The notes beneath the pieces were generated by a model. The model saw only the letters and a list, made by a program, of their open reading frames with translations. It ran no database searches and was not told the DNA's origin. This document shows positions 1 through 6,580 of a DNA stretch of 7,528 bases, piece by piece; positions within the stretch are counted from its first letter, which is position 1; each line of letters opens with the position of its first letter. Source of the stretch: Tepidimicrobium sp. (GTDB lineage Bacteria > Bacillota > Clostridia > Tissierellales > Tepidimicrobiaceae); contig DUNJ01000011.1 of the NCBI GenBank assembly GCA_012839395.1, forward strand, positions 1-7,528, given 5' to 3'. The position numbers were made by a program, and so were the translations under genes.

Positions 1-37
1 AAAATCCTTTTTGCTTTCAAGGATTTTCTGCTTTTTT
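1..37 (+). terminator. Probable rho-independent terminator, left arm cut by window edge
   Basis: AAAATCCTT (1-9) pairs with AAGGATTTT (19-27) around a 9-base loop, followed by CTGC and a run of six T (32-37). The right arm continues as CTGC directly before the T-run, so the natural stem probably begins with GCAG just left of base 1. This would end a rightward gene lying outside the window. The visible part is AT-rich and incomplete, so the call is moderate. Confidence 0.5.
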
Positions 38-67
38 ATAAAAAATTTATACTTTGTCTTCAGTCTG

Positions 68-96
68 AAAAGCTTTGCCTTAGGCAAAGCTTTTTT
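68..96. terminator. Rho-independent terminator, probably bidirectional
   Basis: A perfect 12-bp stem (68-79 with 83-94) closes on a 3-base TTA loop, with the GC-rich GGC/GCC part next to the loop. Read rightward it is followed by T91-T96. Read leftward the 3' arm ends in TTTT. The carboxypeptidase stop codon (TAA, complement of 95-97) lies directly at the base of the stem, so it should end the leftward transcript. It may also back up the terminator at 1-37 for rightward transcription entering from the left. No gene fits in bases 1-94. Confidence 0.85.
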
Positions 97-1363
97 ATCT
101 ATATAAATTCATCCTATATACGGATCTCCTTCTACGCTTGCGCCGAGTTCTTACCACATGCATTCTGGCCAAGATCAGGATGATAAACAATAGGGCAAAT
201 CCATACCTTTTCTTAGGCAGCTTATCCTCTATCTTAGCACTTATCTTTTTATCGACATCCAATGTAGATACTATATTGGATTCGGCTATCAATTCATCCC
301 CTATGTAATACTCCACTGTCCCCAGCGCTTGTCCCTTTTCTATGGGGGCTTCTATGGATTGATTAAAGTTTACAACCCTTTCTATATCTTGCGGGGTACC
401 CTTAGGAACATATGCTGAAACATCTTCCCCTATAATTCCGGCAATCATGGGGCTTGTCCCATTCAACACCTCTATATTCTCCACCACATCCCCCTTGGCC
501 GCTATATTAACCCTATCAAAATCGTCAAATCCATGGTTGAATAGCTTATGGATATCTGAATACACCTGTCTACCTTCTGCCTTCAACACAACTGCAATTA
601 GATTTCGATCACCCCTAGTAGCAGAGGCAACCAAACAGTTTTGAGCTGCTCTAGTATATCCTGTCTTTATACCGGTAACTCCCTCGTATTTAATAGGAAC
701 CCTCTCTCCATCCACATCTATCAAGCTATTGCTATACAGAAGCCTATTATTGGAGCTTAAATACCTATCCTCATCCTTCTTATTGGTTTTAGGTATTTCA
801 TAGTTGTACTTGGATACTATCTCCCTAAACTTAGGATTCTTCATAGCATACCTAGCGATCAGCGTTAGATCATATGCGGTGGTAATATGCTCATCATGTG
901 GCAGTCCGTTGGGATTAACGAAATGGGTATTCAATGCCCCAATCTCTATAGCTTTTTTATTCATAAGCTTTACAAATTCATCTATATCTCCGGAAATATG
1001 TTTTGCAATAGCTAGGGCGGCGTCATTGGCAGATTGAATCATAAGAGCATATACCAGATCCTCAAAATTCAACCTTTCTCCTGGTTCCAACGCTATATGA
1101 CTTCCATCGGTTAGCTGAACCACCTCATCGTCTATCACTACCGTATCCTCCATATCGCCTAGCTCTATTGCCAATATACCGGTCATTATCTTAGTGGTAC
1201 TTGCCGGATAGGCTCCCTTGTGAGGACTTTTACCAAATAAGACCTGTCCCGTATCCCCATCCACCAAAACAGCTACCTCTCCAGAGAGACTTAGATCATT
1301 TGCAAAGGATATATTGTGTGTAAGAAATAGTAGTACTAGAATGATTGATACAATTCGTTTCAA
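95..1363 (-). CDS. Serine-type D-Ala-D-Ala carboxypeptidase (peptidase S11, PBP5/DacF-like)
   Basis: A 422-residue exported penicillin-binding protein. By family it trims the terminal D-Ala from peptidoglycan pentapeptide stems outside the membrane, which limits cross-linking. All three active-site motifs are visible: S55-T-T-K58 (nucleophile Ser55, general base Lys58), S111-A-N113, and K233-T-G235. Residues 1-21 form a signal peptide with a hydrophobic core and a likely cut after SFA. Residues about 283-375 match the beta-rich PBP5 C-terminal domain. A second hydrophobic segment (about 387-400) followed by a very Arg-rich tail (405-414) should anchor the C-terminus with the tail in the cytoplasm. 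The start is TTG (complement of 1361-1363), chosen because GGGAGGG (1371-1377, minus) sits 7 bases upstream and the signal peptide begins there. The gene is transcribed away from comEA and has its own promoter and terminator. Clostridial homologues are named dacB or dacF; I cannot choose between them. Confidence 0.95.
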   Translation of the reverse strand: MKRIVSIILVLLFLTHNISFANDLSLSGEVAVLVDGDTGQVLFGKSPHKGAYPASTTKIMTGILAIELGDMEDTVVIDDEVVQLTDGSHIALEPGERLNFEDLVYALMIQSANDAALAIAKHISGDIDEFVKLMNKKAIEIGALNTHFVNPNGLPHDEHITTAYDLTLIARYAMKNPKFREIVSKYNYEIPKTNKKDEDRYLSSNNRLLYSNSLIDVDGERVPIKYEGVTGIKTGYTRAAQNCLVASATRGDRNLIAVVLKAEGRQVYSDIHKLFNHGFDDFDRVNIAAKGDVVENIEVLNGTSPMIAGIIGEDVSAYVPKGTPQDIERVVNFNQSIEAPIEKGQALGTVEYYIGDELIAESNIVSTLDVDKKISAKIEDKLPKKRYGFALLFIILILARMHVVRTRRKRRRRSVYRMNLYR

Positions 1364-1410
1364 ATAAAATCCCTCCCAGTTTCCAATGGCATAAAAATTA
1401 ATTCCATTAA

Positions 1411-1439
1411 AGTATATCAGAAATGTAACTATTTTGTAA
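1411..1439 (-). promoter_or_regulatory. Sigma-A type promoter for the carboxypeptidase gene, extended -10
   Basis: Read on the minus strand, TGATATACT (1411-1419) is an extended -10: TATACT matches 5 of 6 consensus bases and has TG at the right spacing. A weak -35, TTACAA (1434-1439), lies 17 bases upstream. Transcription would start near 1404, giving a leader of roughly 40 bases that contains the GGGAGGG ribosome binding site. The evidence is consensus match and position only. Confidence 0.6.
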
Positions 1440-1456
1440 TAGGATGTATATATTTT

Positions 1457-1493
1457 TTATCAAAAAAGAGGATTTTCCATTTAAAAATAGAAT
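1457..1493 (+). promoter_or_regulatory. Weak candidate promoter for the comEA-sel gene train
   Basis: The only space for a rightward promoter immediately ahead of the train is the 168-base divergent region. The best spaced pair is TTATCA (1457-1462, 4 of 6) with TTTAAA (1480-1485, 4 of 6), 17 bases apart. An alternative -10 is TAGAAT (1488-1493, 5 of 6), which lacks a recognisable -35. The region is very A/T-rich, so chance matches are likely. A promoter here is expected from gene layout, but which hexamers are used is not settled. Confidence 0.3.
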
Positions 1494-1531
1494 ATTTAGT
1501 CATATGAACTCTCTTAAGAAAGGATGATAAT

Positions 1532-2146
1532 ATGAGCTCTTTTACTAGGAGGGATCAGCTTATAATACTATCCCTAGTGCTTATAATAGCCATAATATCA
1601 ATATTTAAGCTCTTCAATAGGGAGGATGTAGATGCAGACGATATGATGCCGGATATGGAATTGGATTCGAGTGTGGAAGAGGCAGAGGAGGAAAATCAGG
1701 AAGAAGGACCTATAATGGTACATATAAGCGGACAGGTCCACAACCCGGGCTTGGTGGAGCTGGAACTAGGAGATCGGGTAATAGATGCGGTAAATTTGGC
1801 TGGAGGATTGAAAAAGGACGCTGACTTGGATAGAATAAATCTAGCGAAAAAATTAGTGGATGAGGAGAAGATATATATACCTGCAATAGGGGAGGAGGAG
1901 CTTCCCATAGAGGTTGAAAGTTCTATAAGTCCTCAAGGTTCAGAAGACTCTAGCCCAAAAATCGATATAAATACAGCTACAAAAGAGGAATTGATGACAT
2001 TACCGGGTATAGGAGAGGTAACGGCTGGAAAGATTCTAGATTATAGGGAGGAAAATCCATTTAAGGTTATCGACGATATAAAGAACGTATCGGGTATAGG
2101 GGAGAAGAAATTTGAGGCCATTAGGGAATTGATTACAGTAAGATAA
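1532..2146 (+). CDS. comEA: ComEA-family DNA-binding competence protein (SLBB + helix-hairpin-helix)
   Basis: A 204-residue membrane-anchored protein of the ComEA family, whose members bind double-stranded DNA outside the membrane and pass it to the ComEC channel in transformation. One N-terminal membrane segment (about 9-28) is followed by a strongly acidic linker (30-58, many Asp/Glu). An SLBB-type domain (about 61-117, containing HISGQVHNPG and the AGGL turn) and a second linker come next. The C-terminal tandem helix-hairpin-helix domain (143-204) carries the family signature DINTATKEEL and the two hairpins LPGIGEVTAGKIL and VSGIGEKKF. The start ATG has AAAGGA (1519-1524) 7 bases upstream. 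The gene lies divergent from the carboxypeptidase and only 12 bases before selD, so it is probably the first gene of the sel transcript. No comEC or comEB partner is in the window, so a working uptake system cannot be inferred from here. Confidence 0.93.
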   Translation: MSSFTRRDQLIILSLVLIIAIISIFKLFNREDVDADDMMPDMELDSSVEEAEEENQEEGPIMVHISGQVHNPGLVELELGDRVIDAVNLAGGLKKDADLDRINLAKKLVDEEKIYIPAIGEEELPIEVESSISPQGSEDSSPKIDINTATKEELMTLPGIGEVTAGKILDYREENPFKVIDDIKNVSGIGEKKFEAIRELITVR

Positions 2147-2150
2147 GGAG
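2146..2150 (+). promoter_or_regulatory. Ribosome binding site that fixes the true selD start
   Basis: AGGAG at 2146-2150 lies 8 bases before the ATG at 2159 and overlaps the comEA stop codon (2144-2146). An in-frame TAA at 2156-2158 rules out any start further upstream. No comparable site precedes the TTG at 2237, which an ORF finder would choose because it stops at the Sec codon. Confidence 0.85.
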
Positions 2151-2158
2151 TGAGATAA

Positions 2159-3190
2159 ATGGATATTAGATTAACTCAATTAACCAAGAGCTCTGGATGA
2201 GCTGCCAAGATCGGTCCCGATATACTGGCGCAGGTCTTGCGCCAACTACCAACAATAGAGGATGATAGATTGATAGTGGGGTTAAATACCTCGGATGATG
2301 CAGCGGTATATAGGATAAGTGAAGATTTAGCCCTGATACAGACTTTGGATTTTTTCACCCCAATAGTGGATGATCCCTATACATTTGGACAAATAGCTGC
2401 TGCCAACTCCCTAAGCGATGTATATGCAATGGGAGGAGAACCAAGGCTTGCCATGAATATAGTATGCTTCCCCGATTGTTTAGAGCCAGATATATTGGCT
2501 CAGATATTGAAGGGAGGCCAGGCTAAGGTGGAGGAGGCCGGGGCCTTATTAGTAGGTGGACACACCATAGAAGACGATGAGCCTAAATATGGGCTATCCG
2601 TATCCGGTTTTGTACATCCAAATAAGGTGCTAACCAACAATGGAGCTAAGGTTGGAGATCGGCTTATATTGACCAAGCCATTGGGTTCGGGCATAATAAA
2701 CACCGCCATAAAGGGAGGATTGGCCGATAAGGCCTCCTATGATGAGGCGGTTAAGGTTATGAGCACATTGAACCGATATGCCAAGGAGGCCATAGACAAG
2801 GTGGATGTAAATGGAGTTACAGATGTAACTGGGTTTGGGCTATTGGGTCATGCTTTAGAGATGGCAGAGGGTAGCTCCGTCAGCATAAGGATAGATCATA
2901 AGAAGATTCCATTGCTCAAAAATGCATTGGAATATGCAAGGATGGGCTTGGTCCCTGCAGGAGCCTATACCAATAGGGAGCATGTAGGAAATGGGGTTAA
3001 ATTTAGAGAAGGAATATCCCAGGAGATAACGGACATACTGTTCGATCCTCAAACATCAGGAGGGCTTTTAATATCCGTTTCCGAAGAAGAGGCCGATAGG
3101 CTATTTCAGGAGCTTGAAAACATTCCGACGGCCTATGCTATTATAGGAGAGATAACGGATAGGGAGGATCATTACCTAATAGTGGAATAA
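2159..3190 (+). CDS. selD: Selenide, water dikinase (selenophosphate synthase), itself a selenoprotein with UGA-encoded Sec14
   Basis: SelD makes selenophosphate from selenide and ATP, giving AMP and phosphate; this is the selenium donor for Sec-tRNA. Read from ATG 2159 with UGA 2198-2200 as selenocysteine it has 343 residues, close to the usual family length. The N-terminus reads KSSGUAAKIGP. U14 aligns with the catalytic Cys17 of E. coli SelD and K17 with its essential Lys20. Other family blocks are present: DDAAVY (Asp46/47, metal binding), NSLSDVYAMGG (Asp87), GGHTIEDDEPKYG (133-145), TDVTGFGLLGHALEMA (221-236, metal-binding Asp222) and DPQTSGG (296-302). The protein before the UGA is in frame with the long reading frame after it, and a SECIS hairpin follows. 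It sits 12 bases after comEA and 15 bases before selA. Since SelD here needs Sec for its own synthesis, the pathway depends on its own product. Annotating it from TTG 2237 would remove the catalytic residue and the glycine-rich loop. Confidence 0.97.
2198..2200 (+). other. Selenocysteine codon (UGA recoded) in selD, residue 14
   Basis: This TGA is in frame between ATG 2159 and the long SelD frame ending at 3190. It falls exactly where SelD enzymes carry their catalytic Cys or Sec, in the local context SSG-U-AAKIGP. The bases after it form a SECIS-like hairpin, and selA and selB follow in the same gene train. Sec insertion is inferred from family alignment, hairpin and neighbours, not observed. 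Confidence 0.95.
2226..2244 (+). promoter_or_regulatory. Bacterial SECIS hairpin of selD
   Basis: TGGCGCA (2226-2232) pairs perfectly with TGCGCCA (2238-2244), a 7-bp mostly GC stem, around the loop GGTCT (2233-2237). The loop begins about 33 bases after the UGA, within the known range for bacterial SECIS elements. It contains the G and U residues known to contact SelB in E. coli fdhF, whose apical loop also contains GGUCU. No single bulged U like that in the fdhF upper stem is evident. The hairpin lies inside the coding frame, so it also encodes SelD residues 23-29. Confidence 0.88.
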
Positions 3191-3205
3191 CATAGAGGTG
3201 AAAAT

Positions 3206-4636
3206 ATGACTGACAATAGAAATCTATATAGATTACTTCCCAAGGTGGATGAACTGCTGGAAGAGGTGGATATAAAAAGGCTCTTAGCCTCCATCCCCAG
3301 AAGGCTGGTGGTAGACTCCATAAGGGAAGAATTGGATATATTGAGAAGGGATATAGGAAGATTATCTTTAAATAGGGAACAGGTATTGGATAGGAAAAAT
3401 AACCTAGTTAAATCAGTGGTGGATAGGGCCCATAATAAGGACCTACCAAAGCTTAGGAGGGTTGTAAACGCCACCGGAACCGTTATTCACACCAACATAG
3501 GCCGCTCCCTCATAGGGGAGAAGGTGATGGAGAATATAGAGGATATAGCCATGAACTATTCCAATTTGGAGTACGACTTGGAAAAGGGTATAAGGGGCTC
3601 TAGATATAGCCATCTAGAAGATATACTAGTTAAAATAACCGGGGGAGAAGCTGCAATGGTAGTAAATAACAATGCAGCAGCGGTTATGCTGGTGTTGAGT
3701 ACATTAGCTAAGGATAAGGAGGTAATAGTATCCAGGGGAGAGCTAATAGAGATAGGAGGATCCTTTAGGATTCCAGATGTTATGGAACAGAGCGGTGCCC
3801 GCCTGGTGTCGGTTGGGACCACAAACAAGACCCACTTAGAAGACTTTGAAAGGGCAATCACAGAGGATACCAAGGTCCTGTTGAAGGTTCATACCAGCAA
3901 CTACCGGATATTGGGGTTCACCTCCTCGGTGTCGGCGGAGGAGCTTTCCCCGTTGAGTTCAAAATATGATATACCACTGGTAGAGGATTTGGGAAGTGGG
4001 GTTTTGGTGGATCTATCCAAGTATGGATTGGAATATGAACCTACCGTGCAGGATTCCATAGCTAGCGGGGTAGATGTGGTAACCTTTAGCGGAGATAAGC
4101 TATTGGGAGGGCCTCAAGCTGGTATAATAGTGGGTAAGAGGGAATATATAGAGGCTATGAAGAAAAATCCCTTGACCAGGGCATTTAGGGTGGATAAGTT
4201 TACCATATCCGCATTGGAGGCCACCCTTAGGCTCTATCTAGATGAGGAAACCGCTGTAAAAAACATACCAACCCTCAATATGCTATCCTTGACCGTGGAT
4301 GAGATAGGGAAAAAGGCCCAAAGATTATATGATATACTTATTAACGCTATGGAATACAAAGGACTAAATCTAAACATAGTGGACGATTACTCCCAAGTGG
4401 GAGGTGGTTCCTTACCTCTTGAAAAGCTTCCTACCAAATGTATAAGGATATCTTCCGAAACCATAGGTATTTCAGAATTGGAGAGGGGGCTTAGGGAGTT
4501 TAAAATCCCCATAATCGCGCGGGTATATAGAGATGATCTATATATTGATCTAAGAACCGTTAGAGAAGAGGAATATAAAATAATAGCGGAAGGGTTGAAA
4601 TATAGCGTGGGTAAAATAGGAGGAATTGTTACATGA
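3206..4636 (+). CDS. selA: L-seryl-tRNA(Sec) selenium transferase
   Basis: SelA is a PLP-dependent cytoplasmic enzyme that converts Ser-tRNA(Sec) to Sec-tRNA(Sec) using selenophosphate from SelD; family members work as a ring-shaped decamer. The 476 residues match the usual length. An N-terminal tRNA-binding region (about 1-75, with LPKVDELLEE) is followed by VVNATGTVIHTNIGRS (86-101) and a fold-type I aminotransferase core. Family blocks include IEIGGSFRIPDVMEQSGA (181-198), KVHTSNYRILGFT (227-239), VEDLGSG (259-265, with the Asp expected near the PLP ring) and SGDKLLGGPQAG (295-306), in which K298 should form the PLP Schiff base. The start is ATG with AGAGGTG (3194-3200) 5 bases upstream. 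It begins 15 bases after selD, and its TGA stop overlaps the selB start by 4 bases, which implies coupled translation. Nothing is truncated or missing. Confidence 0.97.
   Translation: MTDNRNLYRLLPKVDELLEEVDIKRLLASIPRRLVVDSIREELDILRRDIGRLSLNREQVLDRKNNLVKSVVDRAHNKDLPKLRRVVNATGTVIHTNIGRSLIGEKVMENIEDIAMNYSNLEYDLEKGIRGSRYSHLEDILVKITGGEAAMVVNNNAAAVMLVLSTLAKDKEVIVSRGELIEIGGSFRIPDVMEQSGARLVSVGTTNKTHLEDFERAITEDTKVLLKVHTSNYRILGFTSSVSAEELSPLSSKYDIPLVEDLGSGVLVDLSKYGLEYEPTVQDSIASGVDVVTFSGDKLLGGPQAGIIVGKREYIEAMKKNPLTRAFRVDKFTISALEATLRLYLDEETAVKNIPTLNMLSLTVDEIGKKAQRLYDILINAMEYKGLNLNIVDDYSQVGGGSLPLEKLPTKCIRISSETIGISELERGLREFKIPIIARVYRDDLYIDLRTVREEEYKIIAEGLKYSVGKIGGIVT
4618..4623 (+). promoter_or_regulatory. 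Strong ribosome binding site of selB inside the end of selA
   Basis: AGGAGG, a near-perfect anti-16S match, lies 9 bases before the selB ATG (4633) and within the last codons of selA. The selB ATG and selA TGA share the sequence ATGA. Ribosomes finishing selA can thus restart on selB, and selB can also recruit its own ribosomes. Confidence 0.75.
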
Positions 4637-6552
4637 AGCATATAATAATAGGGACTGCTGGACATATAGACCATGGAAAGACCACCCTTATAGAGGCCAT
4701 GACCGGAAGGAGCACCGATAGGCTGGCCGAGGAAAAGGAAAGGGGAATATCCATAGAACTGGGATTTACCTACTTCGATCTTCCCAGCGGTAGAAGGGCA
4801 GGAATAGTAGATGTTCCCGGCCACGAACGGTTTGTAAAGAATATGCTGGCTGGGGTAATGGGCATGGATATAGTGCTACTGGTAGTAGCTGCCGATGAAG
4901 GGGTTATGCCTCAAACCAGGGAACATTTGGCCATATTAAACATGCTAGGAATAGAAAAGGGATTCATAGTGCTTACCAAATCGGATTTAGTGGAGGAGGA
5001 ATGGCTGGAGTTGGTCCAGGAGGACGTGCGGGAAAATGTTCAGGGAACCTTCCTGGAGAACTCTCCAATACTGCCGGTATCCTCCACCAAGGGAATAGGT
5101 ATAGATAGGGTAGCCAGCCTAATAGATGAATTAGCCCTTAAGATAGAGGATAGGGATGTGGACGATATGCCTAGGCTTCCGGTGGATAGGGTATTTACCA
5201 TCACCGGCTTTGGCACCATAGTTACCGGTACCCTCTTATCGGGAAGCTTTTCCACAGGGGAAGAAGTGGAAGTATTCCCCAAGGGCAGGCTTGGAAGGAT
5301 AAGATCCCTACAGGTTCATGATGAGGATAGGGAGGTAGCCTATGCTGGCCAAAGGGTTGCCATCAATATTGCGGGGCTTAAGAAGGAGGACATAGATAGA
5401 GGGGATGTCATCGCCCCTAAAAACTCCATGAAGGAGACCTTAATGCTAGATGTAAGGCTTAAGCTTATAGAGGATTTGGATAGGCCCATAGAGAATAGGA
5501 CTAGGTTGAGGCTCTATATAGGATCAGCAGAAGTCCTCTGCAGGCTAGTGCTACTGGATAAGGAGGTATTGAATCCAGGGGAAGAAGGGTTTGCCCAGCT
5601 GAGGTTGGAGGAAAAGGTGGTAGCCAAAAGAGGGGATAAATTTATAGTTCGATTCTACTCCCCCATGTTTACAATAGGAGGCGGAGATATACTGGAACCA
5701 AATCCCGCTAAGAAAAAGCGATTTGACGAAGAGGCTATAGAGGAGCTTAAAATAAAGGCAGAAGGCAGACCTATCGATATAATAGAGAGGATAGTATTAG
5801 ACAATAGCAGGGATTTCCCAAGTATTAAAGAGATATCCAAATCCACTGCTATGCTGGAAGAGAATGTGCAGGAGGAAGTGGAGAGCTTAGCAGCCCAAAA
5901 CAAGGTGATACTATTTCAGCTAACCAAGGATATATACGTAATCCATATGGATTACTTTGAAAAGCTTAAGAAATCCATACTTGAGGAGTTAGATAAATTT
6001 CACGATAAATACCCGCTAAGGATGGGAATAGCCAAGGAGGAGATTCGAAGCAGATTTTTAGGGGATGCCAATCCAGGGGTAGGAGAGCGGTTTATAGACC
6101 TTTTAATAGAACAAGGACATATAGAACAGCGCATGGAAAACATATTATTGAGCGGTTTTGAAATAGAATATGATGATCTACAGACCAAAATAAAGGATGA
6201 AATAAATCAACTATATAAAGATGCTAAATTTGTGCCTCCCAAGTTGGAGGAGGTCTCAGAGGAACTTCAATATGAAAAGCAGGAAATATATGAGGTGTTT
6301 AACTCCCTTGTAAACAGGGGGGATATAGTAAAGCTAAATGAAAATCTATACCTCCATAAGGATCACTACCATAAAGCTTTGGATATGCTAAAGGAATATC
6401 TATATAGGAGCGGATCCATTCGAATTGGAGAGTATAGGGACCTATTGGATAGCAATAGGAGAATAGCGTTAGGATTATTAGAGCATTTCGATAACTTAAA
6501 GATAACTATAAGGGATGGAGATAGAAGGAAATTGGCAGGGGATAGGCAGTAG
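4633..6552 (+). CDS. selB: Selenocysteine-specific translation elongation factor SelB
   Basis: SelB is a GTPase that carries Sec-tRNA(Sec) to the ribosome and binds the SECIS hairpin in the mRNA, so that UGA is read as Sec. The 639 residues match full-length Firmicutes forms. The EF-Tu-like G domain shows G1 AGHIDHGKT (9-17), the RGISIELGF switch region (37-45), G3 DVPGHE (60-65) and G4 TKSD (115-118). Domains II and III follow (about 182-370, with DRVFTITGFGTIVTGTL and the FIVRFYSP block). The C-terminal half is a set of four winged-helix modules (roughly 377-435, 440-510, 512-575 and 578-639). The last holds the SECIS-binding signature: SNRRIALGLLEHFD and a TIRDGDRRKL ending typical of SelB. 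The start overlaps the selA stop by 4 bases and has AGGAGG 9 bases upstream. It probably reads the selD SECIS in the same transcript. All key motifs are intact. Confidence 0.97.
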   Translation: MKHIIIGTAGHIDHGKTTLIEAMTGRSTDRLAEEKERGISIELGFTYFDLPSGRRAGIVDVPGHERFVKNMLAGVMGMDIVLLVVAADEGVMPQTREHLAILNMLGIEKGFIVLTKSDLVEEEWLELVQEDVRENVQGTFLENSPILPVSSTKGIGIDRVASLIDELALKIEDRDVDDMPRLPVDRVFTITGFGTIVTGTLLSGSFSTGEEVEVFPKGRLGRIRSLQVHDEDREVAYAGQRVAINIAGLKKEDIDRGDVIAPKNSMKETLMLDVRLKLIEDLDRPIENRTRLRLYIGSAEVLCRLVLLDKEVLNPGEEGFAQLRLEEKVVAKRGDKFIVRFYSPMFTIGGGDILEPNPAKKKRFDEEAIEELKIKAEGRPIDIIERIVLDNSRDFPSIKEISKSTAMLEENVQEEVESLAAQNKVILFQLTKDIYVIHMDYFEKLKKSILEELDKFHDKYPLRMGIAKEEIRSRFLGDANPGVGERFIDLLIEQGHIEQRMENILLSGFEIEYDDLQTKIKDEINQLYKDAKFVPPKLEEVSEELQYEKQEIYEVFNSLVNRGDIVKLNENLYLHKDHYHKALDMLKEYLYRSGSIRIGEYRDLLDSNRRIALGLLEHFDNLKITIRDGDRRKLAGDRQ

Positions 6553-6553
6553 G

Positions 6554-6573
6554 CCCCTGCTGGATTTGAGGGG
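6554..6573 (+). promoter_or_regulatory. Possible hairpin covering the response-regulator ribosome binding site
   Basis: CCCCT (6554-6558) is complementary to AGGGG (6569-6573) across a 10-base loop. AGGGG is the core of the ribosome binding site GAGGGG, which sits 7 bases before the ATG at 6581. The stem is only 5 bp but has four G-C pairs. It begins 2 bases after the selB stop, so ribosomes ending selB would open it. That would tie regulator translation to selB translation. The stem is short and may be chance. Confidence 0.3.
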
Positions 6574-6580
6574 ATGTATT

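Noticed and set aside
1364..1531. Riboswitch, T-box or small RNA in the divergent intergenic region.
   Set aside because: The region is short and A/T-rich, without a stable multi-stem structure or terminator; only promoter-like hexamers and ribosome binding sites can be supported.
2237..3190. SelD starting at TTG 2237.
   Set aside because: This start has no ribosome binding site, lies within the SECIS hairpin and removes the catalytic N-terminus. ATG 2159 with Sec14 fits the family.
4387..4824. 145-codon open frame on the minus strand across the selA-selB junction.
   Set aside because: It lies opposite two well conserved genes, its product resembles no family I know, and it is explained as a shadow of codon bias. 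Other shorter opposite-strand frames were dropped for the same reason.
6515..6580. Longer response regulator starting at ATG 6515 inside selB.
   Set aside because: The extra 22 residues show no receiver similarity, whereas ATG 6581 has GAGGGG at good spacing and starts directly at the first receiver strand.
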